This document shows positions 8,138-17,401 of a stretch of DNA of 42,220 nucleotides, piece after piece. This stretch comes from Acidimicrobiia bacterium (lineage in GTDB: Bacteria > Actinomycetota > Acidimicrobiia > Spongiisociales > JAENVV01). The position numbers and the translations under genes were made by a program. Below the pieces are notes generated by a model. The model had not been told where the DNA came from and made no database searches. It saw only the letters and a list, made by a program, of their open reading frames with translations. Location: positions 1 to 42,220 of the forward strand of contig JAGXFS010000124.1 of the NCBI GenBank assembly GCA_024637275.1, given 5' to 3'. Each line of letters opens with the position of its first letter. The first letter of the stretch is position 1.

Positions 8138-9505
8138 CTAGTTCCTGATATCTTCCAGCAGTGAGCGTAGGCGCTTGATTTGCTTGACGACCTCGCGATA
8201 CGAACCGCCACCAGGCGTCACCCTATGTTCGACTGAAGCCACCGGGTCGAGGCGATCGATATCGCCTGCCTCAAACAGTTCATGTGCGGTAATCAAGTCG
8301 GCGGCATTCGCTTCCTCCAATGTCCGTCCGTCCTCGCCAAGGTTTCGCAACAGGCGACCGACGGCTTCGTGAGCAGTCCGGAAAGCCACGCCTCGCCCGA
8401 CCAGGATCTCAGCCATGTCGAGGGCCGTCACCTCCGGATTCGGTGCAGGCGGGTTGAACACAGCCGTCGCCAACATCGCGGCCAGGGTCTGAAGCGACCC
8501 GGCCAGCACGTCGTCGGCGTGAAATACGATCCGCTTGTCTTCTTGAAGGTCGCGGTTGTAGGTCAACGGCAGACCCTTTTGCAGCGACATGATCGCCGTC
8601 AAGTCCCCGATAACCCCGGCAGAACGCCCCCTTACAAGTTCAGCGACGTCGGGGTTCTTCTTCTGAGGCATCGCCGACGACCCGGTCGTGAAAGAGTCCG
8701 GGAAGCTCACCCACCCGAACTCGCTTGTCGCCCACAGGACGATCTCCTCCGACAACCTGGAGAGATGGACCATGGATTGGGCGCAGACAAAGACGTATTC
8801 GGCGACAAAATCTCGGGATCCAACGGCATCCATCGAGTTGGTGAAATGCCAGCTCCAACCGAGAAGCCGGGCCGAAATCGCCGGATCAAGCGGCAGACTT
8901 GAACCACCTGATGCGCCGGCTCCGAGCGGAGACACCTGAGTCCGGTAGATCGCCGCCTGTAGACGTTCGGCGTCGCGTCGAACCATCTCTGCATACGCAA
9001 GCAAATGGTGGGCTAGCGGGACCGCCTGAGCCTGCTGAAGATGCGTGTAGGAGGGGACCACGACATCGCCTACCCGTTCGGCCTGATCCACGAGCACCGT
9101 TGCGAGACTCGCCAAACGCTGTAGTTGTAGGGAACCTGACCGCGCCAGGTAGAGACGCAAGTCCAGTGCTATCTGATCGTTCCTAGAACGGCCGGTATGC
9201 ACCTTCCGCCCGACGTCTCCCACCAGCTCGATCAGCCGGCGTTCGGTGGCCGAGTGGACGTCCTCATCGGTGTCGAGAAAGACGAAGTCACCCGCTTCGG
9301 CTTCGTCGACAATCTCAAGGATCCCGGCCTGCAACTGCGCCGCCTCTTCGTCGGTGACGATCCCCTGTTCTCCAAGCATGCCGACGTGAGCCCAGGATCC
9401 GTGCAGGTCGTCGAAGATGAGCCGTCGATCCGCCGTGTCAACCGTGAAGGCCCACAAAAGGGCGTCGGGGCTCTCGGCGAAGCCTCCTCCCCAAAGCGTC
9501 GACAT
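8138..9505 (-). CDS. argH: argininosuccinate lyase (455 aa)
   Basis: Last step of arginine synthesis: argininosuccinate to arginine plus fumarate; cytosolic homotetramer of the fumarase/aspartase superfamily. Signature motifs include the opening LWGGGFAESPDALLWAF, the substrate-binding GRSRNDQ, the general-acid region YTHLQQAQAVPLAH, and the catalytic serine loop GSSAMPQKKNPD. Length is typical (about 460). ATG 9505 immediately follows the argG stop (TAG-ATG, no gap) and the ribosome binding site AAGGAG lies inside the end of argG, so the two are translationally coupled. Confidence 0.97.
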   Translation of the reverse strand: MSTLWGGGFAESPDALLWAFTVDTADRRLIFDDLHGSWAHVGMLGEQGIVTDEEAAQLQAGILEIVDEAEAGDFVFLDTDEDVHSATERRLIELVGDVGRKVHTGRSRNDQIALDLRLYLARSGSLQLQRLASLATVLVDQAERVGDVVVPSYTHLQQAQAVPLAHHLLAYAEMVRRDAERLQAAIYRTQVSPLGAGASGGSSLPLDPAISARLLGWSWHFTNSMDAVGSRDFVAEYVFVCAQSMVHLSRLSEEIVLWATSEFGWVSFPDSFTTGSSAMPQKKNPDVAELVRGRSAGVIGDLTAIMSLQKGLPLTYNRDLQEDKRIVFHADDVLAGSLQTLAAMLATAVFNPPAPNPEVTALDMAEILVGRGVAFRTAHEAVGRLLRNLGEDGRTLEEANAADLITAHELFEAGDIDRLDPVASVEHRVTPGGGSYREVVKQIKRLRSLLEDIRN

Positions 9506-10708
9506 CTACTCTCCTTGGCCGAGGCGAGCCTCGGCAGACCGGCGCAAACGCAGCGCATTCAGCCGGATGAAGCCCGCGGCATCGGCCTGGTCGTACACGT
9601 CGTCTTCTTCAAACGTCACCGTCGCCTGATCATACAGACGGTAATCAGACCGTCGCCCTTCGACATAGACGCCTCCCTTGTACAGCTTCAGGCGGGTCTC
9701 GCCCGACACGCGCTCCTGGGTCGTGTCGACAAAGGCCTGCAGGGCTTCACGCTCGGGCGAAAACCAGAAACCGTTGTACACCATGGCTGCGTACCGGGGA
9801 ATCAAGCTATCCCGCAGGTGCATAACCTCGCGGTCCAGCGTCAGGGACTCCACGGCCCGATGCGCGTAATGCAGCACCGTTCCCCCTGGTGTCTCGTAGA
9901 CGCCCCGCGATTTCATACCCACGAACCGGTTTTCGACGACGTCGACCCTGCCCACCCCATGGGCGCCCGCCAGTTGGTTGAGTCGGGCCAGGAGTGCGGC
10001 GGGTCCGAGCGTTTCACCGTTGACCGCAACCGGGTCCCCCGCCTCGTAGGTCACGGTGACGATTTCCGGTTCGTCAGGGGCGTCCTGGGGATCAACCGTC
10101 ATCTTGAACATATTCTTGGGGGGCGCTACCCACGGGTCCTCAAGCACTCCCCCTTCGTAGGAGATGTGGAGCAAATTGGCGTCCATCGAATAAGGTTTGT
10201 CCTTGGTCACCGGGACCGGAATGCCACGTGCCTCGGCATAGGCAATACAGTCGGCGCGTCCCTTCAAGTCCCATTCGCGCCACGGAGCGATCACCTTGAT
10301 GTCCGGCTTGAGGGCGTACGCCGATACTTCGAATCGGACCTGATCATTGCCCTTACCGGTAGCACCATGGGCGATGCCATCAGCTCCGGTAGCTTCGGCA
10401 GCTCGAACGAGGCCCTTGGCGATCACCGGACGGGCCAGTGCGGTTCCGAGCAGGTAGTGGCCCTCGTAAATCGCGTTGGCCCGCAGTGCGGGAAACACAT
10501 ACTCAGACACAAATTCCTCGGTCAGGTCCTCAGCGATCGCTTCAACCGCACCGGTGGCTATCGCCTTGACTTTCGCCTCTTCGACCTCTTCGCCCTGGCC
10601 GACATCGGCGGTGTAGGCAACCACCTCGACGTCGTATTCCTCTCTCAGCCACGTGAGAATGACCGAGGTATCGAGGCCCCCCGAATACGCAAGAACGATC
10701 TTTTTCAT
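9506..10708 (-). CDS. argG: argininosuccinate synthase (400 aa)
   Basis: Joins citrulline and aspartate using ATP to give argininosuccinate. The N-terminal PP-loop is clear ([17 protein letters not shown]), and the family region [13 protein letters not shown], the citrulline/aspartate site segment around [15 protein letters not shown], and the C-terminal [15 protein letters not shown] are all present. Length matches the family (about 400). Its ATG overlaps the argR stop by one base (TGATG) and it abuts argH, so argR-argG-argH form one translationally coupled unit. Confidence 0.97.
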   Translation of the reverse strand: MKKIVLAYSGGLDTSVILTWLREEYDVEVVAYTADVGQGEEVEEAKVKAIATGAVEAIAEDLTEEFVSEYVFPALRANAIYEGHYLLGTALARPVIAKGLVRAAEATGADGIAHGATGKGNDQVRFEVSAYALKPDIKVIAPWREWDLKGRADCIAYAEARGIPVPVTKDKPYSMDANLLHISYEGGVLEDPWVAPPKNMFKMTVDPQDAPDEPEIVTVTYEAGDPVAVNGETLGPAALLARLNQLAGAHGVGRVDVVENRFVGMKSRGVYETPGGTVLHYAHRAVESLTLDREVMHLRDSLIPRYAAMVYNGFWFSPEREALQAFVDTTQERVSGETRLKLYKGGVYVEGRRSDYRLYDQATVTFEEDDVYDQADAAGFIRLNALRLRRSAEARLGQGE

Positions 10709-11166
10709 CAGCCAGCTCCGATTTGTTCGAGGCGGTTCGCCAATCCGATACCGCCATATTGTTCATCTGCGACGATCATCACGGTGTCGTCGCCCGCGAT
10801 CGTTCCCAATACCCCATGCAACGGCGCCCCGTCAACCGCGCCAGCCACGACCCCGGCCGCCCCCGGTGAAGTCTTGATCACCACCAGATTGGCGGAAACC
10901 GAGATCGACTCAACGAACTCGATCAGTGCCCGTGACAGCGTCAAGAATTCCCCGTCAGCAGTGGAGTGGTCGTCCGGCAACACATACTGCAAGTGACCGT
11001 TGCGACGAGACTTGACGGCGCCGAGCGCATGCAGATCTCGAGATACGGTCGCCTGAGTCACCTCATGAGATTCGTCAAGAAGCAGATCCACAATTTCGCT
11101 TTGGCTCGAAACAACGTTCTCGAGCAGCAGTTTGCGGATGAGCCGTCGGCGTGAGGCGGTATTCAT
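10708..11166 (-). CDS. argR: arginine repressor ArgR (152 aa)
   Basis: Arginine-sensing transcription regulator, a hexamer that binds ARG boxes. The N-terminal winged helix (residues 1-65) carries the recognition helix [12 protein letters not shown]; the C-terminal oligomerisation and arginine-binding domain has [11 protein letters not shown] and GTIAGDDT (121-128), where the Asp pair contacts arginine. Its own promoter, TTGCAT-N17-TATCGT, ends about 10 bases before the ATG at 11166, predicting an almost leaderless message. An operator-like motif overlaps that -10, so autoregulation is likely. Confidence 0.95.
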   Translation of the reverse strand: MNTASRRRLIRKLLLENVVSSQSEIVDLLLDESHEVTQATVSRDLHALGAVKSRRNGHLQYVLPDDHSTADGEFLTLSRALIEFVESISVSANLVVIKTSPGAAGVVAGAVDGAPLHGVLGTIAGDDTVMIVADEQYGGIGLANRLEQIGAG

Positions 11167-11175
11167 GAGCGCATA

Positions 11176-11204
11176 ACGATACGAGTCGCCGAATATCCAT
11201 GCAA
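11176..11204 (-). promoter_or_regulatory. argR promoter with overlapping ArgR-box-like motif
   Basis: On the minus strand, -35 TTGCAT (11204-11199), a 17-base spacer, then -10 TATCGT (11181-11176), 9 bases before the argR ATG. The sequence GTATCGTTATGCG spanning the -10 and the bases after it matches GTATAATTATGCG at the argC promoter in 11 of 13 positions, which suggests a shared ArgR operator. Confidence 0.6.
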
Positions 11205-11208
11205 CATG

Positions 11209-12105
11209 TCAGCGCGGCTCGATCATGGTGCCGATGCCCTCTGGAGTGAATACCTCCAAAAGGACCGCGTGCTGCACCCGTCCGTCAAGGATATGAGCTT
11301 GGGGAACGCCGGCCCGCATCGCCGAAATGCACGACCGTAGTTTGGGCACCATGCCGGCCGATGCCGATCCGGACGCAATCATGGATTCGAGTTCGGTGAT
11401 CCCGACCCGTGATAGCAGGGTCTCTTCGTCGCCAAGGTCCAAATAGAGGCCTTCGACATCCGTCAGATAGACCAGCTTTGTGGCACCCAACGCTTCTGCC
11501 AACGCCCCGGCCGCGGTGTCGGCATTCAGGTTGTAGGCGTGGCCATCGGCGCCGAGCGCTAGTGGGGCCACCACCGGCACGATACCCTGGCTCAGCATGC
11601 CGAGGACGAGCGTCGGGTCGACCGACTCGATCTCACCGACGAACCCGAGCCGCTCGTCTTTCGGAGTGGCCTTGAAGAGGCCGCCGTCGATCCCGGTCAC
11701 CCCGGCCGCCACCGCCCCATGGCCGCTCAGCAGGCGGACGATATCGGGGTTCACCTGCCCGGCGAGCACCGACTGGACCACACGGATCGTCTCCGAGTCC
11801 GTGACGCGGAGTCCGTCCACCCACTGGGGTTCAATGCCGGACTGGCTCATCGCTCTGGTGATCTGTGGCCCGCCACCGTGCACGATGACCGGCTTGATAC
11901 CGACCAGGCTCAGCAAGGTTATATCGCCCGCGAACGAGTCTCGCAGTTCATCACTCGTCATCGCCGAACCGCCATACTTGATGACTACGGTCTTGCCCTT
12001 GAAGGCCCTGATATACGGCGCGGCCTCGGTAAAGATTTTGGCTTTTGCCATGGTCGAAGCGATCCGGCTCTTGCGGGCACTCGGGGAGGTGTGTCCGGTG
12101 CTCAT
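11209..12105 (-). CDS. argB: acetylglutamate kinase (298 aa)
   Basis: Phosphorylates N-acetylglutamate with ATP, the second step of the acetylated ornithine pathway. Amino-acid-kinase features are the glycine loop VVIKYGGSAMT, the substrate loop PVIVHGGGPQI, the segment YNLNADTAAGALAEAL and LVYLTDVEGLY. Start ATG 12105 overlaps the argJ stop (ATGA), supporting the longer form; an internal Met 18 residues later is the usual family start, so the 18-residue N-terminal extension may be translated or not. An N-terminal helix of the arginine-feedback type (AKAKIFTEAAPYIRAF) is present. There is a 42-bp gap to argR with no argD or argF. Confidence 0.96.
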   Translation of the reverse strand: MSTGHTSPSARKSRIASTMAKAKIFTEAAPYIRAFKGKTVVIKYGGSAMTSDELRDSFAGDITLLSLVGIKPVIVHGGGPQITRAMSQSGIEPQWVDGLRVTDSETIRVVQSVLAGQVNPDIVRLLSGHGAVAAGVTGIDGGLFKATPKDERLGFVGEIESVDPTLVLGMLSQGIVPVVAPLALGADGHAYNLNADTAAGALAEALGATKLVYLTDVEGLYLDLGDEETLLSRVGITELESMIASGSASAGMVPKLRSCISAMRAGVPQAHILDGRVQHAVLLEVFTPEGIGTMIEPR

Positions 12106-13220
12106 GAGGGCGCTCCATTGAACTCGACGTATCCCGGGGTTAGGTCGGTCGAGATGATCGTGGCGGTTCCCGGACCCCAGCCAACTCGCACTTCGAGGGC
12201 AAAGTCATGGCGAAGAAGCAGACGCACGGCGGCCGGGTCGTAGTCCACCTGGCAGCCGTCTTTGGCGACCAACACACCTTCGTAGGCAACTGCGAAAGCA
12301 TCCGGGTCAATCATCACTTCGGACACCGCGGCTGCCTGAAGCAAACGACCCCAATTGGGATCGCCACCGTAGAAGGAAGATCGCACCAGGTCGGAATCTG
12401 TCATGGCCCGTCCGATTCGGCGAGCGGCGTCGCTAGTTGCCGCCCCGGTTACGGTCAGATGCACGACCCGATTGGTTTCTTCCCCGTCCCGGGCAATCAT
12501 CACGGCCAGTTCCATACATACCTCGGCCATCAGGCGTTTCACAACGGTCAGGTCGGCGCCGGTTTCGCTGGTGGCAAAAGCGATGACCGTGTCGTTCGTT
12601 GATTGACATCCGTCGATGTTGAGCGAGTTGAACGATGGCGCCACAGCCTCGCGCAAACAGGCGTCGAGGTCCGACGAACCGATATCAGCGTTGGTCGCTA
12701 CGACCGCCAACATCGTTGCCATGTCTGGACGAATCATTGCGGCACCCTTTGCCATACCCTGCACCATGAGGTCGCCGAACGAGCGCCGCGCCACCTTGGC
12801 AAAGGTGTCGGTTGTCCGGATGGCTTCTGCTGCATCGTTCCAACCGTCCTCGCCGAGTTCGATGCCGGTGAGGGCCGATTCGATATTGGCGATCGGCAAC
12901 TGGGGGCCGATGGGTCCGGTCGAACAGATCAAAATGTCCTCGACGGCGCAGCCGAGCGCTCCAGCGGCAGCCTGTTGCATCCGTTTGGCATTGGCCAACC
13001 CGACTGCACCGGTACCGGCGTTGGCGCAACCCGAATTGATAACGACTGCCCGCGCCTGCCCGGCGCTGGCGATCTGTCGACTCACAATCACGGGGGCAGC
13101 TGCGGCTTGGGATCCAGTGAATACAGCCGCACAGGGGACGGCCCTGCCCATATCGATCAGAGCCAGGTCACGTGCCCCGGATGCCTTGATGCCGGCCGAA
13201 ATACCCGCAGCCCGGATCAC
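12102..13220 (-). CDS. argJ: bifunctional ornithine acetyltransferase / N-acetylglutamate synthase (372 aa)
   Basis: Transfers acetyl from N-acetylornithine to glutamate, recycling the acetyl group. The protein self-cleaves before a threonine that becomes the nucleophile: RPDMATML places it at T169. Other family segments are SGCANAGTG, QSTNDTVIAFAT and GDPNWGRLLQAAAVSE. Start is GTG 13220, overlapping the argC stop (GTGA), and the end overlaps argB (ATGA). One oddity is the C-terminus, GYVEFNGAPS, where most homologues end in a Y-x-x-I-N-A-x-Y type motif; the conserved Asn is kept but the following Tyr is lost. Confidence 0.95.
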   Translation of the reverse strand: MIRAAGISAGIKASGARDLALIDMGRAVPCAAVFTGSQAAAAPVIVSRQIASAGQARAVVINSGCANAGTGAVGLANAKRMQQAAAGALGCAVEDILICSTGPIGPQLPIANIESALTGIELGEDGWNDAAEAIRTTDTFAKVARRSFGDLMVQGMAKGAAMIRPDMATMLAVVATNADIGSSDLDACLREAVAPSFNSLNIDGCQSTNDTVIAFATSETGADLTVVKRLMAEVCMELAVMIARDGEETNRVVHLTVTGAATSDAARRIGRAMTDSDLVRSSFYGGDPNWGRLLQAAAVSEVMIDPDAFAVAYEGVLVAKDGCQVDYDPAAVRLLLRHDFALEVRVGWGPGTATIISTDLTPGYVEFNGAPS

Positions 13221-14239
13221 GGCATCCAGCCCGACGCCGGCAGTCCGGCTGCTTCGTCAAAACCCAGCATGAGGTTGGCCGCTTGCAGGGCCTGACCGGC
13301 AGCGCCTTTGAGGAGATTGTCGATCACCGAGAGAATAATCGCATTCCCGGTCGACTCGTCGAGATAAACCGACACGATCGCCCGATTCGAGCCAACCGCC
13401 CACCGGGTCTGCGGGGGACCCGCTACTACCTGATAGAAGGGTTTGCCGTCCCCGAAATCGGCCAGGACGCCACGTAAATCGTTGGCGGTAACCCCTTCGG
13501 AGACCGGGACCGTGATTGTGGCGTGAATCCCTCTCAACATCGGGACCAGGTGTGGAGTGAAGGTAAGACGGACCGGCGCCCGACCGGTGTAGGCCTCTAG
13601 CGCCATCTCGATTTCGGGCCGATGCCGGTGTGTGGTCACCCCATAGGCTGCGACCCCTTCGGCAACGGCACCGAACAGGAGGCTCTCGCTCAGTGACCGA
13701 CCCGCACCCGACACGCCTGAGACGGCATTGACCACGATCGAGTCGAACCCAACCGCTCCGGCGGCGAGCAGCGGCGCGAGCCCCAACAGCGTGGCCGTCG
13801 GATAGCAGCCAGGTGCAGCCACTTTGTTCGTATCGCCAATGTCGACCAATTCCGGTAGGCCGTAGGTCCAATCCCCCAATTGGTTCGGAAACGGATGGGG
13901 CGCACCGTACGCAGCCTCGTATCGCTCTGCCGTATCCAACCGAAAGTCCGAACCGAGGTCGACCACCGCGACTCCTCGCCCGGCAAGCTCGCTAGCCAGG
14001 TGAGCCGACGCCCCATGAGGAAGGGCGAGGAAGACGATGTCTACGCCATCGAGGTCGGCAGTGTTCTGTTCCAGAATTCGGTCGGAGTCACCCAGCTGCG
14101 GGTGGACCTCTTCGAGTCGCTTACCTGCCTGCGAATGGGCTCCAAGATAAGTAATATCTAGTTCCGGGTGACCATCGATCAGGCGAATCAACTCGCCTCC
14201 GCCGTATCCGGAAGCGCCGAGAATCGCCGCAGATTTCAT
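13217..14239 (-). CDS. argC: N-acetyl-gamma-glutamyl-phosphate reductase (340 aa)
   Basis: NADPH-dependent reduction of acetylglutamyl phosphate, third step of the pathway. The Rossmann motif is ILGASGYGGGELIRL near the start and the catalytic cysteine is C145 in VAAPGCYPTATLLGL; a catalytic His lies in the HRHRPEIE segment. Length is typical. First gene of the arginine cluster, with its own promoter (TTGCGA-N17-TATAAT) in the 51-bp gap after the M1 peptidase gene. Overlaps argJ by GTGA. Confidence 0.96.
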   Translation of the reverse strand: MKSAAILGASGYGGGELIRLIDGHPELDITYLGAHSQAGKRLEEVHPQLGDSDRILEQNTADLDGVDIVFLALPHGASAHLASELAGRGVAVVDLGSDFRLDTAERYEAAYGAPHPFPNQLGDWTYGLPELVDIGDTNKVAAPGCYPTATLLGLAPLLAAGAVGFDSIVVNAVSGVSGAGRSLSESLLFGAVAEGVAAYGVTTHRHRPEIEMALEAYTGRAPVRLTFTPHLVPMLRGIHATITVPVSEGVTANDLRGVLADFGDGKPFYQVVAGPPQTRWAVGSNRAIVSVYLDESTGNAIILSVIDNLLKGAAGQALQAANLMLGFDEAAGLPASGWMP

Positions 14240-14257
14240 GTTGACCCCATCCGCATA

Positions 14258-14286
14258 ATTATACAGCTATGCGCATAGACTCGCAA
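14258..14286 (-). promoter_or_regulatory. argC promoter with overlapping ArgR-box-like motif
   Basis: On the minus strand, -35 TTGCGA (14286-14281), 17-base spacer, perfect -10 TATAAT (14263-14258); predicted start about 12 bases before the argC ATG. A palindrome TATGCGCATA (14268-14277) sits in the spacer, and GTATAATTATGCG overlaps the -10. Both are plausible ArgR contact sites, the second being shared with the argR promoter. Confidence 0.7.
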
Positions 14287-14290
14287 TTCG

Positions 14291-15844
14291 TCAGCCGGTC
14301 AGAGGTGACAAACCCAGGCTGGGTATCGGCGGCATCGCTTCGTCATAGAGCCAGGCATTCAAGAAATCAGTGAGGTCGCGACCGGTAACTGCCGCGACGG
14401 TGGCGACGAAGTCGGCCGTATCGGCGTTTCCGTACGCGAATTGCTTCTGGAACGTTCGAGCAATCTCGAAGAAGTCTTCATCCCCGACCTCGAGCCGTAG
14501 AGCATGGAGGGTCAATCCTCCTCGCAGATACACCGAAGCGTTGAAGATGTCATCCGCACGAGGAGAACCGGCCGGCGAGAACTGCCGGTACGCTTGCGCG
14601 GCTGCGACCGGTTCCGAGTCGGTGCCGTTCAAGAACTGGCGGCCGCTCATCAAATCATAGGACTGAGCGATCCGCACATCACGAAACTCCGGTCCCCGAG
14701 TTTCCTCGATCCAAAGCCATTGGGTATAGGTCGCGAACCCTTCGTTCAGCCAGATGTCGTTCCACCTGCGCAGAGACACCGAGTCGCCAAACCATTGATG
14801 GGCGAGTTCGTGGATCACCACCTCTTCACCCAGTCCAAGAATCTGGGTTCCAAAGGTTGACAACGTCTGGGTTTCGAGGGCTACCGCCACCTCGGAAGTT
14901 TCGAGAACCATCGCTCCGTACACCTCGAACGGATAGGGACCGAACCGCTCGGCGAGGAAATCGATCATCTCTCCTTGCCGGTCGAAGATGGACAGCGACG
15001 ATTCTCGAATGTCGACATCGAAGTAGTTCCGGATGTCCACACCAGCGGCACTCTGTTCCTCCACCCGCTTGAAGCCACCAACCCCAAACGCCAACAAGTA
15101 GGGGGCTACCGGGTCTCGGGTCTCGAACGTGTACGTGATGAATCCGTCGTCTCCTTGCACCGTGTCAATCAGCGTTCCGGAAGCCGCGGCGACGAGCGGG
15201 CCGGGTACTGAAATGGCGAGGCGATAGGTCGCTTTGTCGCTGGGATGATCGTTGGCTGGCATCCAGGAGGACGTGCCGTCCGGCTCACTGAGGGCGAAAA
15301 AACCATCTTGAGAACGTTGCATCCCCATCATGAATGTCGCAGCAGGCGAGTCGTAGGGTTCTGTAAGGCCGCTATAGGCGATCGACATCAAGAAGGACTC
15401 CCCCTTTTGCACGACCGCATCAGGATCGATTCTCAGTTCGCCACCTTCGTGAGTCCACTTCGCCGCGGCACCGTTGACGAGCACCTCTGACGGAAAGAGA
15501 ACGTCCAGATCTACCGACCAGGAGTCGAGGTTGTCAAGGGCGATCGCTTCGATTTCGGCGTGGCCCTGTAGTCGCCCCGACGAGGTGTCGAGGCGAATCG
15601 ACCCGTCAACATGTTGGACGTCGTATCCGGCATTGCCCAGATCCGGATAGAGCGGATCGCCAAGGCCATCTGCAGCATCAATGCCCGAGATCGCCCGAGA
15701 GGTCGATGGGCTTGCCCCCGACTCTCCCCCGGCGGTCGTGGTCGTTCCGCCTGAAGCGTCCGGAGTGCTGCTGCCGACGCAGGCGCCCAGCACGGCTCCC
15801 ACGACCACCAGGGCCACCGCCAGCTTCGCTCGATGCCTACCCAT
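14291..15844 (-). CDS. M1 family zinc metallopeptidase, lipoprotein (517 aa)
   Basis: Exported, membrane-anchored aminopeptidase-like enzyme. The N-terminus is a lipoprotein signal with lipobox VLGAC, followed by a Ser/Thr/Gly-rich linker to about residue 50. The gluzincin motif HELAHQWFGD and the downstream Glu in LNEGFATYTQW give the zinc site. The exopeptidase segment upstream of it is EVAVALETQTLSTFG rather than the canonical GAMEN, as in several bacterial M1 subgroups. The ~500-residue length means it lacks the large C-terminal helical domain of PepN. It is 5 bp downstream of cca and probably co-transcribed with it. Confidence 0.9.
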   Translation of the reverse strand: MGRHRAKLAVALVVVGAVLGACVGSSTPDASGGTTTTAGGESGASPSTSRAISGIDAADGLGDPLYPDLGNAGYDVQHVDGSIRLDTSSGRLQGHAEIEAIALDNLDSWSVDLDVLFPSEVLVNGAAAKWTHEGGELRIDPDAVVQKGESFLMSIAYSGLTEPYDSPAATFMMGMQRSQDGFFALSEPDGTSSWMPANDHPSDKATYRLAISVPGPLVAAASGTLIDTVQGDDGFITYTFETRDPVAPYLLAFGVGGFKRVEEQSAAGVDIRNYFDVDIRESSLSIFDRQGEMIDFLAERFGPYPFEVYGAMVLETSEVAVALETQTLSTFGTQILGLGEEVVIHELAHQWFGDSVSLRRWNDIWLNEGFATYTQWLWIEETRGPEFRDVRIAQSYDLMSGRQFLNGTDSEPVAAAQAYRQFSPAGSPRADDIFNASVYLRGGLTLHALRLEVGDEDFFEIARTFQKQFAYGNADTADFVATVAAVTGRDLTDFLNAWLYDEAMPPIPSLGLSPLTG

Positions 15845-15849
15845 TGTGC

Positions 15850-17235
15850 CTACGCATCATTCCCACTCTGGTTTGCCGCCCACTCGTCAACGAGGGCGTA
15901 GGCTGCGTCCGGGTCATAGGGACCATGTTCGATGCGATGTTCAAGCAGCATCGACATGATCTGACCTACCGCTTTCCCCGGTCCGATCCCCAGACGAGCC
16001 ATCACGTCGTTACCGTCGATCGGTGCTCGCAACTTGTCGAGCTCTTCTTGCTCGGCGAGCACCGCAATTCGCTCCTCGAGTTCGTCGATTCGCCTCGAAA
16101 TCGTTGCTGCCCGTTTGGCGTTGGCCGTTGTTACGTCCGACCGTACGAGTTGGTTGAGGTCCTCGAGCAGTTCCCCAGCATCGCGGGCGTACCGGCGCAC
16201 CGCCGAGTCCGTCCACCCCATTTTAAAGGTATGCGGGCGCAAATGCAGGAACACGAGTTGGCCAACTTCCTCCACGAACTGTTTGGGATAACGCAGTTCG
16301 CGGAGTCTCCGTCGCGCCATCCGGGCCCCAACCACCTCGTGGTGATGAAACGTAACCCCACCGGCGCCGAATTCCTTCGTGGCGGGCTTGCCGATGTCGT
16401 GAAGCAGCGCGGCCATTCTGATCCTGAGCTCTGGATCGGTCTTTTCGACCACGGCCAGCGTGTGTTCCCAGACATCTTTGTGGCGATGGAAAGGATCTTG
16501 TTGTTCGCTCAGGATCACCAGTTCCGGCAAGAAGCTGTCCGCGAGACCAGATCGAACAATGCCGCGCAATCCACGCGCCGGGAAGTCGCCGACGAGCAGC
16601 TTGGATAGCTCGTCGCGAATTCGCTCTGCCGAAACAATCCCTATACGAGCCGACATGTCATGAGCAGCTCGTTCGGCGACGGCGTCGCATTCGAACCCGA
16701 GCGTCGCCGAAAATCGATAGAGCCTGAGCATACGAAGCGGGTCGTCGGAGAAGGCGATCTCGGGGGCTAAAGGCGTGCGCAGCTCTTGCCTGGCGAGGCC
16801 AGCCAAACCGCCGAAGGGGTCGATGATTTGACCCGTTCCGATATCGAGAGCCATGGCGTTGATGCTGAAATCACGACGGGAGAGGTCGGTTTCGAGGTCG
16901 TCGCCAAACTCGACCCGAGGCTTGCGACTCCCATCGTCGTAGACCTCTGACCGGAACGTAGTGATCTCGAAACGCTGATCTTCTACTTGTAGGCCGATGG
17001 TGCCGAACTGCTCACCCATCGTAAACACTGCACCGAGCGGGTCGACAATTCTCTTGATGTCGTCTGGTCGGGCATTTGTTGCGAAGTCCAGGTCCTCTGC
17101 GGTCCGCTCGAGCAGCGCATCACGCAAGGAGCCTCCGACCAGGTACAGGTCGAAGCCGGCATCGGCGAAGCGGGCGCCAAGGCGCGACGAGGCAGAGTCC
17201 GGAGCGACGAGCCAGGAAAGGCGTTCAGGAATCAT
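15850..17235 (-). CDS. cca: CCA tRNA nucleotidyltransferase with HD domain (461 aa)
   Basis: Adds or repairs the 3' CCA of tRNAs from CTP and ATP. The class II nucleotidyltransferase head shows YLVGGSLRDALL and DLDFATNARP (metal-binding Asp pair), then the RRDFSINAMA motif, and the nucleotide-choosing motif DPLRMLRLYRFSATLGF. The HD phosphohydrolase domain starts near residue 250 with HKDVWEHTLAV and ALLHDIGKP. The combination with HD and the position near parAB match the actinobacterial PcnA/Cca group. Relevant here, since the two tRNA genes in this window do not encode CCA. Confidence 0.95.
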   Translation of the reverse strand: MIPERLSWLVAPDSASSRLGARFADAGFDLYLVGGSLRDALLERTAEDLDFATNARPDDIKRIVDPLGAVFTMGEQFGTIGLQVEDQRFEITTFRSEVYDDGSRKPRVEFGDDLETDLSRRDFSINAMALDIGTGQIIDPFGGLAGLARQELRTPLAPEIAFSDDPLRMLRLYRFSATLGFECDAVAERAAHDMSARIGIVSAERIRDELSKLLVGDFPARGLRGIVRSGLADSFLPELVILSEQQDPFHRHKDVWEHTLAVVEKTDPELRIRMAALLHDIGKPATKEFGAGGVTFHHHEVVGARMARRRLRELRYPKQFVEEVGQLVFLHLRPHTFKMGWTDSAVRRYARDAGELLEDLNQLVRSDVTTANAKRAATISRRIDELEERIAVLAEQEELDKLRAPIDGNDVMARLGIGPGKAVGQIMSMLLEHRIEHGPYDPDAAYALVDEWAANQSGNDA

Positions 17236-17291
17236 CAGGGCTAGAGGATAGATCCTCCCGCCGCTTGGCTAGATCACCGATTTCACACGAA

Positions 17292-17325
17292 ACGAGGGCC
17301 GCACGCTCGTCGCGGCGACCCTCGT
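17292..17325 (-). terminator. hairpin downstream of pilT, possible terminator
   Basis: ACGAGGG (17292-17298) pairs with CCCTCGT (17319-17325); an inner CCGC/GCGG pair extends the stem. On the minus strand it is followed by TTTCGTGTGAAAT, a weak U-rich run. It sits in the 166-bp gap between pilT and cca, about 75 bases after the pilT stop. Confidence 0.4.
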
Positions 17326-17401
17326 CCCTTACTCCGCCCGCAAAGTTCGGCTCCGAGCGGCCGAAGCCAGCTGGAACCCGTGCGGGTACCTGGCGCTGAA
17401 C

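Noticed and set aside
9197-10996. 599-codon open frame on the plus strand across argH, argG and argR
   Set aside because: It is antisense to three well-conserved arg genes and has no family features; it is an effect of GC-rich codon use on the opposite strand.
12603-13295. 230-codon plus-strand frame over argJ
   Set aside because: Antisense shadow of argJ, with no recognisable domain.
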